The notes below the pieces were generated by a model that saw nothing but the letters and a program-made list of their open reading frames with translations, was not told the origin of the DNA and made no database searches. A stretch of DNA of 64,000 bases, taken from JAJFJD01 sp965228695. Its GTDB lineage: Bacteria > Pseudomonadota > Alphaproteobacteria > UBA8366. Numbering within the stretch: position 1 is the stretch's first letter; the number at the start of each line of letters is the position of its first letter. The position numbers were made by a program, and so were the translations under genes. Shown here in pieces: positions 16,871 to 25,948 of the stretch. The stretch lies in assembly GCA_965228695.1 (NCBI GenBank), contig CBDDIB010000002.1, positions 3,534,001-3,598,000 on the forward strand, read 5' to 3'.

Positions 16871-18556
16871 TTGTCATTGCAACTTTACGTTATAGTGACT
16901 TTTCTTGTGTGGCTCGTGCTTTGGCTCGCCGGTATGGGAGCGGCAGCTGCACAGCAGTCCACGGATTTGCCGAATATCGATCGGCGCTTTGAACGGGAAC
17001 AATCCCCCATTCGGCGGGATGATCGGCAGCTCCCGGAACTGCAGGCACCTCAGGAACCGCAGCGGACAGACCGCAGTATCCAGCCGTTCATCCTGAGCGG
17101 CGTCGTTGTCGAAGGGGCAACCGCATTCGACAGCATGGCCTTCACCAAGGCATACGAAGGATTTTTGGCGAAACGGGTCGGCGGCCCCGAAATCAAGACT
17201 ATCGTCGACCGTATCACTAAGATCTACACCGACGCCGGATATTTCCTTTCCAGAGCCGTTGCACCGCCGCAGCATATAATCGGTGGGCTGTTGCGAATTC
17301 GGGCGGTGGAAGGATATTTCGAGAAGGTCTCCTTCGCAGGCGACTATCCCAGCAAGGGGGCCTTGCGTCGCTATACCGCCCCGATCCGTGCCGCGCGCCC
17401 TGCTAGCATGGCGACGCTAGAGCGCGCGTTATTCTTGATGAACGACAACGCCGGGCTGACCATCGATCCGAGCGTCCGACCCATCGACGAAGCCGCCGGC
17501 GAATACGAACTTGTCATCCAACTGAAGCATAAGGCGGTCGATGGGTTCGCCCGCTTGGACAATCGCGGTACGCCGGAAGTCGGCCGGCTGCAGGGATGGC
17601 TTGGCGCGTCGGTGAACTCGCTCTTGGGGTTCGGCGAGCGAATTGGAGCCACGTTTATCACGGTTCCAAGCGAACCGGAAGAGTTGCTGTATGGGGCCGT
17701 CTCCAGCGACATCCCGATCGGAGCGCACGGCACATCGCTATCGCTTTTCGGCGCCTACAGCAGGATCGACGCCGGCAGCAGCAGCGAACCGCTGGATTCC
17801 GAAAGCCGCTCCTACCAAGTCATCGGCCGTCTTTCGCACCCGGTGATCCGTTCCAAGGAACAGAACCTCTGGATCAACGGGTCCTTCGACTTTAGAAACT
17901 TTCGAGAAAGGCAATTCGGATCGACCGTCGTCAGCGACCGGCTTCGGACATTGCGTCTGGGCGCGATTTACGAATTGCAGGACCGGTTCAAGGGGCAGAC
18001 CCGCGTCAGTGTCGGCGTGAGCCAGGGGCTCGATATGCTGGACGCATCGGATAACAACTCCGCCAAACGGTCGCGGTCCAACGGCCGCAACGATTTTACC
18101 AAAGTGGCCGGCGATATCGTACGCCGGCAGTCGCTAACGGACCTGGTCGCGGTTCAGGCCGCTGTCGCGGGCCAATGGGCCGCAGTGCCGCTGCTGTCCT
18201 ACGAGGAATTCGCGGTCGGCGGCGAGCAGTACGGCCGGGCCTACGATTTCTCGGAATTATCCGGCGAGCATGGCGTCGCCGGGTCGGTCGAACTTCAGGT
18301 CGGGCGGAGAAGCACGTGGCAATGGCTCGACGAATACCAGCTTTACGGCTTCTACGACATCGGCGCGGTGTGGAATATCGTGAGCGGCAACAGCGATGTG
18401 CGCAGTTCGCTGTCCTCGGCCGGAGCCGGAGTGCGCGTCAAGGTGTTCGACACGCTTCAAGCGAATTTCGAAGCGGCCAAGCCGCTTGACCGTGACGTCA
18501 ACACCGAGGACGACAACGATTGGCGGTTTTTCTTCACCACGATCGTCACCTACTGA
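16871..18556 (+). CDS. ShlB/FhaC/HecB-type two-partner secretion transporter (TpsB)
   Basis: The 561-residue outer-membrane protein has a signal peptide ending near AAAAQQ (about residue 28), a proline-rich linker, POTRA-type repeats (about 73-240: FILSGVVVEGATAFDS, YTDAGYFLSRAVAPPQ, LLRIRAVEGYFEKV) and a C-terminal beta-barrel (about 245-561) rich in alternating strands. TpsB proteins export a large TpsA exoprotein through the outer membrane. No TpsA with a haemagglutinin-type N-terminus lies within the window; the only secreted neighbour is the divergent FecR protein. Start is TTG at 16871, directly after an in-frame stop, so translation cannot begin earlier. Confidence 0.85.
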   Translation: MSLQLYVIVTFLVWLVLWLAGMGAAAAQQSTDLPNIDRRFEREQSPIRRDDRQLPELQAPQEPQRTDRSIQPFILSGVVVEGATAFDSMAFTKAYEGFLAKRVGGPEIKTIVDRITKIYTDAGYFLSRAVAPPQHIIGGLLRIRAVEGYFEKVSFAGDYPSKGALRRYTAPIRAARPASMATLERALFLMNDNAGLTIDPSVRPIDEAAGEYELVIQLKHKAVDGFARLDNRGTPEVGRLQGWLGASVNSLLGFGERIGATFITVPSEPEELLYGAVSSDIPIGAHGTSLSLFGAYSRIDAGSSSEPLDSESRSYQVIGRLSHPVIRSKEQNLWINGSFDFRNFRERQFGSTVVSDRLRTLRLGAIYELQDRFKGQTRVSVGVSQGLDMLDASDNNSAKRSRSNGRNDFTKVAGDIVRRQSLTDLVAVQAAVAGQWAAVPLLSYEEFAVGGEQYGRAYDFSELSGEHGVAGSVELQVGRRSTWQWLDEYQLYGFYDIGAVWNIVSGNSDVRSSLSSAGAGVRVKVFDTLQANFEAAKPLDRDVNTEDDNDWRFFFTTIVTY

Positions 18557-18711
18557 TCCGGGACAAACCGGGTAATGCGCCGGTTTCGCGCCGCGACCTT
18601 CCCTGATCTTCGCAATTGCGATATAAATGCATCAATTAATGTTGCAACGCACAATTTTACAGCGCGTTTAGCATGCATTGCGAAAAAAGCGAAGATGGGG
18701 AAGGACGCGAC

Positions 18712-20103
18712 ATGACCGATACACGAAAAATCCTCGAACAGATTGTGGCATTGGGTGGCAACGACGCGTCCCTGATCAACTCCGTTACGATCGAAGGACA
18801 GGATCCTGTGTTGCCGACCAACTTCCTGCTCGGAACGGCGGCCGGCACAAGCCTAGCGGCAGTCGGGCTGGCGGCGGCCGATATCTGGGCGGTGCGCGGC
18901 GGTGCGCGGCAGCAGGTGACCGTGGATACCCGGCTCGCCTCGGTCGCGCTGCGCAGCGAACGCTACTTGCGGGTCGGCGACGAGCCACCGGAGGATCCGT
19001 GGGCGCCCATCTCGGGTGTTTATCGGACCAAGGACAACCGTTGGATTCAGTTGCATTGCAATTTTCCCCACCACCGGGACGGCGTGTTGGCCGTCCTGCA
19101 ATGCGCCAACGATCCCGACGAGGTAAGACTGGCGGTCGCGACGTGGAACGGCGAAGACCTCGAAAACGCGTTGGCCGAGGCGGGCATGTGCGCCAGCATG
19201 TTGCGCAATGCTGACGAATGGGCGGCACACCCGCAGGGCCAAGCCATCGCGGACTTGCCGCTGCTCGAAATCATCAAGATCGGCGACAGCGACCCGGAAC
19301 CGCTGCCGGCGGCGAAACGGCCGCTATCCGGCGTCCGGGCACTGGACCTGACGCGGGTGCTCGCGGGGCCCGTCTGCGGCCGTATGCTGGCCGGGCTGGG
19401 GGCCGACGTGATGCGGATCGCCGGGCCGCACCTGCCGTTCATCCCCGTTTTAATCGCCGATACAGGACTCGGAAAACTGTCGGCGCATGTCGATTTGCGC
19501 GAGGAGTCCGGCCGGGCGGCGTTGATGGACCTCGTGCGCGACGCCGACATCTTCACGCAAGGCTATCGGCCCGGCGCCATCGCAGGGCACGGCTTCTCGC
19601 CGGAGGCGCTGGCCGAGGCGCGTCCCGGCATCGTCTGCGTCTCGCTCTGCGCGTATAGCCATGCCGGCCCCTGGCAGAACCGACGCGGCTTCGACAGCTT
19701 GGTGCAGACGGCGAGCGGTATCTCGCACGAAGGCGGGGAGAACGGCGCGCCCGGGCCGCTACCGGCGCAGGCCTTGGATCACGTCACCGGGTATCTCGCC
19801 GCCTACGGGGCGATGACGGCATTGGCGCGGCGGGCGCGGGAAGGCGGCAGCTGGCTGGTCCGCCTGTCGTTGGCGCAAACCGGCCATTGGCTCAAGGGTC
19901 TCGGCCGGTTGGACGGCGATGTCGATGGCCGGACACTCGCGGATCCCGGTATCGACGACGTCCGCGACCTTCTGATGGAGAGCGATTCCCCCTTCGGGCG
20001 GTTGACGCATGTGAAACCGCCGATCGCACTTTCCGACACGCCGATGGGATGGGACCGTCCCGCCGTGCCGCTCGGCACGCATCCACCGCAATGGCCCGCC
20101 TGA
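18712..20103 (+). CDS. CaiB/BaiF-type CoA-transferase with rearranged halves
   Basis: A 463-residue family III CoA-transferase. Residues about 213-463 match the N-terminal to middle part of a normal CaiB protein (LSGVRALDLTRVLAGPVCGR at 212-231, then GRAALMDLVRDADI and the catalytic-Asp segment LDHVTGYLAAYGAM). Residues about 40-205 instead resemble the part that normally comes after it (LAAVGLAAADIW, then YRTKDNRWIQLHCNF, then ADEWAAHPQGQAI). The order is therefore C-half then N-half. The start at 18712 has GGGAAGGA 6 nt upstream. A TPP enzyme and an NTF2-like protein follow in the same direction, suggesting acyl-CoA catabolism. Confidence 0.85.
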   Translation: MTDTRKILEQIVALGGNDASLINSVTIEGQDPVLPTNFLLGTAAGTSLAAVGLAAADIWAVRGGARQQVTVDTRLASVALRSERYLRVGDEPPEDPWAPISGVYRTKDNRWIQLHCNFPHHRDGVLAVLQCANDPDEVRLAVATWNGEDLENALAEAGMCASMLRNADEWAAHPQGQAIADLPLLEIIKIGDSDPEPLPAAKRPLSGVRALDLTRVLAGPVCGRMLAGLGADVMRIAGPHLPFIPVLIADTGLGKLSAHVDLREESGRAALMDLVRDADIFTQGYRPGAIAGHGFSPEALAEARPGIVCVSLCAYSHAGPWQNRRGFDSLVQTASGISHEGGENGAPGPLPAQALDHVTGYLAAYGAMTALARRAREGGSWLVRLSLAQTGHWLKGLGRLDGDVDGRTLADPGIDDVRDLLMESDSPFGRLTHVKPPIALSDTPMGWDRPAVPLGTHPPQWPA

Positions 20104-20194
20104 AGCGGATGTGACGCCAATGTGATGCCCGCGGCGCTCTTTGCTATGCTGCAATCCGGCTGGCCGAAGCCAGCCCAGGCAAAAAGGGAGCGCC

Positions 20195-21856
20195 ATGAGC
20201 GAAACGATCAAAGTCGGCGACCTGGTCGCGCAGTTTCTCAAGGGGATCGGGGTCGAGACGGCCTTCGGCGTCATTTCGGTCCACAACATTCCGGTCCTCG
20301 ACGCGATCGGCCGCGGCAATCTGCTGCGCTTCGTCATGGCGCGCGGGGAATTGGGCGCGGGGCACATGGCCGACGCCTATGCGCGGGCCAGCGACGGACT
20401 GGGCGTGCTGTTCACCAGCACGGGGCCGGGTGCGGCCAATGCCTGCGGCGCCATCGTCGAGGCGCGCTTCGCCGGCAGTTCAGTCCTCCACATCACGGGT
20501 CAGACCGCGACCGGCAATCTGGATAAAGGGCAGGGGACGGTCCATGACGTGCCGGACCAACTCGGCATGCTCAAATCCGTTTCGAAATCCGCCTATCGGG
20601 TGCGATCCGCCGAAACCGCGCTCGGCACGCTCATTCAGGCCGCGACCGATGCGCTGACCCCACCCAAGGGCCCGGTCAGCGTCGAAATTCCCATCGACAT
20701 CCAGCGCATGGAAATTCCCGTGCCGTCGGGATTGGACAACATCGTCCTACCGATTCCGGCGCCCCGGCCGCCCGATGCCACCGGCATCGAGACACTCGGC
20801 GACATGCTCAGGTCGGCGAAGCGACCGCTGCTGTGGACGGGCAACGGGGCGACGCACGCGACCGACGCCGTCAACCGGCTGATGGCGCTGGGCGTGCCGC
20901 ATGTCAGCAGTTGGAACGGGCGCGGCGTGGTCGACGAGACGAAGCCGATGACACTGGGCGCGCTGAACGCCACGCCGGAGGTGGTCGAGTATTACAAATC
21001 CGTCGACCTGCTGATCGTCGCGGGGTGCCGGTTGCGTGGCCATGAGACGGCGGACATGTCGCTGGAGTTACCGGCGCGGCGCGTCCAGATCGATATCGAT
21101 CCCGCCGCCGACGGCCGGACCTATACCAACGACCTTTTTGTCTGCGCCGACAGCGCGCTGACGTTGGCGGCGCTGGCCGACGCGGTGGAGGGCAAGACGC
21201 GGATCGAGGCGGGATACGGCGACGAAATCGCCGAGTTGAAGACCCAGACGACAGAGAACTACCGCAAGGCCCAGGCGCCCTACGACACATTCGCCGCCGA
21301 CCTGCGCGCGGTAATGCCGGACGATGCGATCTGGGTGCGCGACATCACGCTCTCGAACAGCACCTGGGGAAACCGGATTTTTCCGCTGAACGACCCGACG
21401 CAAAACATCTATCCGATCGGTGCGGCGATCGGCCCCGGGATGCAGCTCGGTATCGGGGCGGCGCTCGGCGGCGGCGGCCGGAAGGTCGTCTGCATGTGCG
21501 GCGACGGCGGCTTCAACCTGAACCTGACGGAGTTGTGGACCGCGGTGCAGGAACGCGCCGACGTGGTCTTCCTGGTGATGAACGACAAGGGCTACGGCGT
21601 CATCCGGCATATCCAGGAAATCCTCTACGGCGGGCGGAAGTACTTCCACGATCTGCTGGGACCCGACTACGAGGGGTTGGCCGGGGTGGCCGGGCTGCAT
21701 TTCGACCGGGTTTCCAAGGCGTCGGAATTGGGCGACAAGGTCGCGAGCGCGCTGTCCGTCGGCGGCCCGTCGCTGATCGAGGTCGACATGACCGCCATCG
21801 GCGCCTATCCGCCGTATTTCAAGGCGCCGCCCTATGCACAAAAAGACGAGGAGTAG
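20195..21856 (+). CDS. Thiamine pyrophosphate-dependent enzyme, acetolactate synthase/decarboxylase family
   Basis: A 553-residue protein with the three usual domains. The N-terminal pyrimidine-binding domain has the catalytic Glu in RGELGAGHMADAYAR. A central Rossmann-like domain follows. The C-terminal pyrophosphate domain shows the GDGGFNLN...N-D-K motif. It would decarboxylate or ligate 2-oxo acids or similar substrates. It is not a clear oxalyl-CoA decarboxylase despite the CoA-transferase 91 bp upstream. GGGAG sits 4 nt before the ATG. The following NTF2-like gene starts 4 bp after its stop, so they form one operon. Confidence 0.88.
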   Translation: MSETIKVGDLVAQFLKGIGVETAFGVISVHNIPVLDAIGRGNLLRFVMARGELGAGHMADAYARASDGLGVLFTSTGPGAANACGAIVEARFAGSSVLHITGQTATGNLDKGQGTVHDVPDQLGMLKSVSKSAYRVRSAETALGTLIQAATDALTPPKGPVSVEIPIDIQRMEIPVPSGLDNIVLPIPAPRPPDATGIETLGDMLRSAKRPLLWTGNGATHATDAVNRLMALGVPHVSSWNGRGVVDETKPMTLGALNATPEVVEYYKSVDLLIVAGCRLRGHETADMSLELPARRVQIDIDPAADGRTYTNDLFVCADSALTLAALADAVEGKTRIEAGYGDEIAELKTQTTENYRKAQAPYDTFAADLRAVMPDDAIWVRDITLSNSTWGNRIFPLNDPTQNIYPIGAAIGPGMQLGIGAALGGGGRKVVCMCGDGGFNLNLTELWTAVQERADVVFLVMNDKGYGVIRHIQEILYGGRKYFHDLLGPDYEGLAGVAGLHFDRVSKASELGDKVASALSVGGPSLIEVDMTAIGAYPPYFKAPPYAQKDEE

Positions 21857-21860
21857 TATC

Positions 21861-22259
21861 GTGAGCAACGATACCGGCAAGACAGACACGGGCGCCGTCA
21901 TGGCATTGTTGAGACAGTTCGGGAAGGCCTTCAACAAGGGCGACGTGGACGGCATTCTCGCCTGCGTCACGGACGACTTCGAATGGCGGCTTGCCGCCGG
22001 ACCGGACGCGCCGGATGGCAAAATCGTGCGCGGCAAAGACGCTGTTCGGGAGGCCCTGGAAGACCGCGACCGCGAGATCGAGGAGATGCGCTTTTCCGAA
22101 ACCGCGGTCTCGATCGCCGACGGCAAGGTCTTCGGCAGCTTCCGCGCCACCGGCCGCACCCGCGACGGGAAAGCGATCGACAAGCGCGGTATCGACATCT
22201 ATGAAATCCGCGACGGCAAGATCGCGGTGAAGGATAGTTACTGGAAGCAGGTGGGGTAG
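21861..22259 (+). CDS. SnoaL/NTF2-like family protein
   Basis: A 132-residue cone-shaped alpha+beta protein: N-terminal helices (AVMALLRQFGKAFNKGDVDGILACV), then TDDFEWRLAAGPDAP, KIVRGKDAVREAL, and C-terminal strands ending YEIRDGKIAVKDSYWKQ. Members are small ketosteroid-isomerase-like enzymes or ligand binders; no specific catalytic set is clear. A GTG at 21861 is chosen because GAGGAG lies 8 nt before it, just 4 bp after the stop of the TPP enzyme. Confidence 0.8.
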   Translation: MSNDTGKTDTGAVMALLRQFGKAFNKGDVDGILACVTDDFEWRLAAGPDAPDGKIVRGKDAVREALEDRDREIEEMRFSETAVSIADGKVFGSFRATGRTRDGKAIDKRGIDIYEIRDGKIAVKDSYWKQVG

Positions 22260-22496
22260 GGGTACCCTATTAAGATGCAAGCTCCACAATTCGATACATT
22301 TTGTCCAAACCCATGTGATACCTCAGAATTCTGATCTATCGGTATATGAAAACAATGCCATTCGGGCTGTAAGACCCATATCGTGTTTTCATGGGATAGT
22401 CGCGTCACATATTCATCAAAAATAAACGAACAGTAGCTGTAAATACGATGGTCTCTTCCAATGACCTAACAATACGTCAGCTAATTTCGTGCCGCG

Positions 22497-24026
22497 ATGA
22501 TGACTGTTTCCAAATATTTGCATACGGCAAATATAAGTTCCAGATACGTTTGGGTTTACGCGGTTTTGGCAATAATACTGTGTTTGTTCACTCTGACCAG
22601 TCTTGCCAATTTTAATCAAAATGACTTCATGTATGCGGTTGCACCGCTGTTTCTCAAAGACGCAACGTTATACAAAGACCTGCCATTTTTGCAGGCACCG
22701 TTTTCGATATACACATTTGAATTTATTTCCAAATTCGTCAACGAAGGCGCACTCTATCTTTCTCTCCGCCTATTTTCGCTATCGCTGATCGTCGCATCGG
22801 GCATCTTCCTGACCATTGCGGCGAATAAGATTGGTGGGAAGATCTCGGGCTGTATATTCTTTTTTCTTTTCTTTTCATCATATCATGTCGCCTATACATC
22901 CATGGAGATTGGTAATTACTCTCTTTCTCTATTTTTTATATGTGTGTCGGCATATTTATACTTATGCCACAGACTAACATGGCAAACATCCGCACTGATC
23001 GGCCTCTTAATCGGCCTAGCCGCCTCTGCAAAGCTCAACCACGCATTGTTTGCAATTCCATTTGGTGCCTTCATTGCCACGGATTCAGGGATCCGGTCTC
23101 GGCAAGCGTTGGCATATGTTGTTGGCGGTGTGGCCGGCAGTACTTTGCTGATCTTCCACGCGGCTTCCAACTTTGAAGACTTCTACTTCTTCAATGTCCA
23201 AATTCACCATCTGATAAATGAGTTCCGGCATGAGAAACTTCCAAATGAATTTGATAGTGTTACGATCGCTTCCATAAAAATATTCTTGTGGTTCCTCCCA
23301 CAGATTTTTCTCATTGCGTATTCAATCAAGAATGATGTCTTCGACAGCAAATGCCGAAGACACTATAAGATTCTCGTTCTCGCAGCGTTTTCGTATTTCG
23401 TAGCCATATTGCCGAATATTATTTTCGCTCAATACCTAGCACCCTTGGTATCGTTCCTCTGCCTCGCAACGGCACTGGCCATCGGGACAAACGTGAGCAA
23501 AGTTGTCTGGCGATCAAAGTTTGTTGTTGTTTTATCGATTGTGGTGGCTACGTCCTGGGCGCTTCCCTATCTGGCGGTATTTGCTATAGGCAGTCTGGAA
23601 AGCGTTAGCAAACAAGGAATTGCACCATCTAGAATTGCCCGCATGAGCGAGCAAATCAGCGATATAACAAGTGAGAGCTTCCTAAATGGACGTTGCGATC
23701 ATACTGCGCTGACATTCAGTCCAGTGCCATTTCTAGGCACATCTTTTCAACTGCCGAAGTTCTCCGCAACTGGCCCATTTCTGCCGCAACTTTCCGGATT
23801 CCTGGAGGTTCGCGTGCCGGAACGTAACAATCTGACCGATCTCCAGTCTGAATTGCAGAAGAACCCTACCGCAATACTCGTCGGCTTCTATTCGAACATG
23901 AAGGCGGAGCGCGAACTGGCCGCATATGCCGTGGCACATGGATATTTGCGACATGAATTGGGAAGCATCGATCAGCGCAGCACGCTAGTCCTTTTTCTTC
24001 GCCCGACCTGTTCAAATCAGCAGTAG
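22497..24026 (+). CDS. Multi-spanning membrane protein, GT-C glycosyltransferase-like
   Basis: A 509-residue protein with a short N-terminal cytoplasmic part, an extracytoplasmic loop after the first helix (NFNQNDFMYAVAPLFLKD) and about ten further hydrophobic helices up to residue 370, then a soluble C-terminal domain. A first helix followed by an acidic loop is the GT-C layout, in which the loop Asp takes part in transfer from a polyprenyl-phosphate sugar. The exact motif is not diagnostic, so the function is inferred. Codon use is AT-rich. ATGs at 22497 and 22500 cannot be told apart. A GtrB/ArnC-like GT2 about 9 kb away could supply the donor. Confidence 0.6.
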   Translation: MMTVSKYLHTANISSRYVWVYAVLAIILCLFTLTSLANFNQNDFMYAVAPLFLKDATLYKDLPFLQAPFSIYTFEFISKFVNEGALYLSLRLFSLSLIVASGIFLTIAANKIGGKISGCIFFFLFFSSYHVAYTSMEIGNYSLSLFFICVSAYLYLCHRLTWQTSALIGLLIGLAASAKLNHALFAIPFGAFIATDSGIRSRQALAYVVGGVAGSTLLIFHAASNFEDFYFFNVQIHHLINEFRHEKLPNEFDSVTIASIKIFLWFLPQIFLIAYSIKNDVFDSKCRRHYKILVLAAFSYFVAILPNIIFAQYLAPLVSFLCLATALAIGTNVSKVVWRSKFVVVLSIVVATSWALPYLAVFAIGSLESVSKQGIAPSRIARMSEQISDITSESFLNGRCDHTALTFSPVPFLGTSFQLPKFSATGPFLPQLSGFLEVRVPERNNLTDLQSELQKNPTAILVGFYSNMKAERELAAYAVAHGYLRHELGSIDQRSTLVLFLRPTCSNQQ

Positions 24027-24203
24027 GCGACATCGCACATCAAATTGCCGGTTCGATTCTCGCGCCCGACTCAATCTCAAGTATCAATGTTGGTGGCTGC
24101 ACTCTATATCGCCACTTCATCATCGACTTCGGGCAGTCAGGCAAGCGGTGCGTCAGAAACGTTAACCAATTCACAATAACAATGGCGGTAAATTTGAAGC
24201 TCC

Positions 24204-25889
24204 GTGAGTCGTAAATTCATTCGACAAGCCCCATTCGAATTCAAGCATCGCCAAATCTTGCCCGGATGTAGACGGCAAATGTTCGCATTGGACTTTCATA
24301 GATACGTTCTGACACGTGATGCGGAGCATTGGTCGAAATCGCTGAGGCACCCTGCTGTAATTATCCTTGGTTTGTCACTTTGCGCTCTAGCCGCTTACGG
24401 GGGGCCGCAAGATTATCTTGCGCGCGACGACGTCTTTTTCAGAAACGCAGACCGTGGAACCCTCTCGCTAGCGGTGGCAAGCTATGGCAATGGCCGATTC
24501 ATCCCCGGTATTTTCTTTCATTTACTATCGTCCGCCGGAGTTCAGATTTACGATATTTGGCACCTTTTGGAACCGGTCGCCTATGTGACATTCGCCACAT
24601 TCGGCTATGTATTTGTCAGCAATTTGAAACTTCGCACAGCACCGATCGACAAATTTCTTTGTGCTTCTATTGTAATATTGTTTCCATTTAGCATCAATTT
24701 TTTAACTAACAAAAACAATCTAGGCAATTTTATACTGGCGTATAGTAGTATTGCTATTGCGATATATTTATTTAGGAAATTTCAAAATTGGAAAATTGTT
24801 CCTATATGCTCTCTATTTATATTTTTTGCCACATCTAGTTACCAAACATCGATTTATTATTTTGTTATTTTCGCTTGCGGCTTTGCTTTATTTAATGGCC
24901 ATTCGTGGTTGGATATTAGGCAAATCCTGCTAAGAGGTGCGGCCACGGTTATTTTAGGGCTTGGTGTTTATCTCTCAGCCTACATACTGACCACGGGTTT
25001 CCTGCTGCAAGCATTCACTCCGTTAGTCGACGGAGAACTTTCTCAATACTATTTAAGTGGCCGCTCAAAACCGAATGGTCTGTCCGGCTTTCTTGGATCC
25101 GGCGCAGTTTATCTATTTTCCATATTGCGGGTTTTAATTGCACCTGAACCGGTTTTGTCAATCTATGCAAAACTCATTGCGCTAGCGGTATTTTCGTTGA
25201 GTTTTCTCTCATGGAGTTACACAAACCGCGCGAAGAGAATGGAATCGGCAAGGCATCGTTGGAACTACAACAGAATTAGCTTTCTCGTCTTACTCTTAAT
25301 TTTGCTGCTCGGCAGCCCTATCCATCTATTTATTGAAGACGACTTTATTGCGCCTCGTGTGTTGGCGCATGCCAGCGGAGTATGGGCAACGTTGATACTG
25401 CTTGCCATCTCCTTCAATCATGGGAAGGTGCGCCACATCGTCCGAATTTGTGCTGCGGTATTTGTGTTCTGGGCAGGTGCGACTACCGAGACTTTAGTCA
25501 ACGGCGCCAAAGCGTTGTATGCACAGGATATTCTTCTGGGGAAAAAAATCGTGGGTGACCTTACGTCTACACCCGGATTCAACATTGAAGATCCAGTTGC
25601 CGTCATCGGTCGCATTCGTCGAAGTTCCCCATACCCAATGTTAAAAACCAAAAGCTACTACGATATTCAGACGAGCAATTTCGCCAGCAATTGGTCCAAG
25701 AAAGCGATCCTCGAGGAGGCTTCCGGACGTAAATTTGTACACCCGACACCAACTTTTTTGGTGGATAGCGAAGAGCGGTGCCGCCAACAACTGCCGCTTG
25801 ACGGATACTATGCGACGATAGTCACCGACAAAGGCGCGATAGTGTGTTTAGTGGACCTCGAAGATCGGTCCGAAACTGTCGATCCTTGA
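24204..25889 (+). CDS. Multi-spanning membrane protein, GtrII-like glucosyltransferase candidate
   Basis: A 561-residue protein with about ten membrane helices and a C-terminal soluble region (about 480-555). After the first helix comes QDYLARDDVFFRNADRG, a loop with paired acids as in GtrII-type O-antigen glucosyltransferases (Glucos_trans_II), followed by NGRFIPGIFFHLL. It probably adds a sugar from a polyprenyl-phosphate donor to a periplasmic glycan. Base composition is AT-rich, like the preceding gene. The GTG start at 24204 is uncertain; an internal ATG (MFALDFHRYV) is an alternative. Confidence 0.55.
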   Translation: MSRKFIRQAPFEFKHRQILPGCRRQMFALDFHRYVLTRDAEHWSKSLRHPAVIILGLSLCALAAYGGPQDYLARDDVFFRNADRGTLSLAVASYGNGRFIPGIFFHLLSSAGVQIYDIWHLLEPVAYVTFATFGYVFVSNLKLRTAPIDKFLCASIVILFPFSINFLTNKNNLGNFILAYSSIAIAIYLFRKFQNWKIVPICSLFIFFATSSYQTSIYYFVIFACGFALFNGHSWLDIRQILLRGAATVILGLGVYLSAYILTTGFLLQAFTPLVDGELSQYYLSGRSKPNGLSGFLGSGAVYLFSILRVLIAPEPVLSIYAKLIALAVFSLSFLSWSYTNRAKRMESARHRWNYNRISFLVLLLILLLGSPIHLFIEDDFIAPRVLAHASGVWATLILLAISFNHGKVRHIVRICAAVFVFWAGATTETLVNGAKALYAQDILLGKKIVGDLTSTPGFNIEDPVAVIGRIRRSSPYPMLKTKSYYDIQTSNFASNWSKKAILEEASGRKFVHPTPTFLVDSEERCRQQLPLDGYYATIVTDKGAIVCLVDLEDRSETVDP

Positions 25890-25948
25890 TGATCGCAGCA
25901 CATTAAGAAGCGGCCATTGATCGGGAAAACCGATCAGCATCCTTTTGT

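Larger units (their letters stand above)
22260..25890. other. AT-rich block carrying two membrane glycosyltransferase-like genes
   Basis: From just after 22260 to about 25890, base composition and codon use (frequent TTT, ATA, AAT) differ sharply from the GC-rich flanks. Both genes inside are multi-spanning membrane proteins. A 9-bp inverted repeat (ATGAAAACA at 22346-22354, TGTTTTCAT at 22384-22392) lies in the leader. No integrase or transposase is present. Horizontal transfer of surface-glycan genes is the likely explanation. Confidence 0.65.

Noticed and set aside
18712..21856. Formyl-CoA transferase plus oxalyl-CoA decarboxylase (oxalate degradation) pair
   Set aside because: The TPP enzyme resembles general acetolactate-synthase-type proteins rather than Oxc, and the transferase has a rearranged domain order unlike Frc.
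24043..24075. T-loop-like GGTTCGATTC in the AT-rich block
   Set aside because: The flanking bases do not form a T stem and no D or anticodon arm precedes it; it may be a chance match or an old tRNA fragment.
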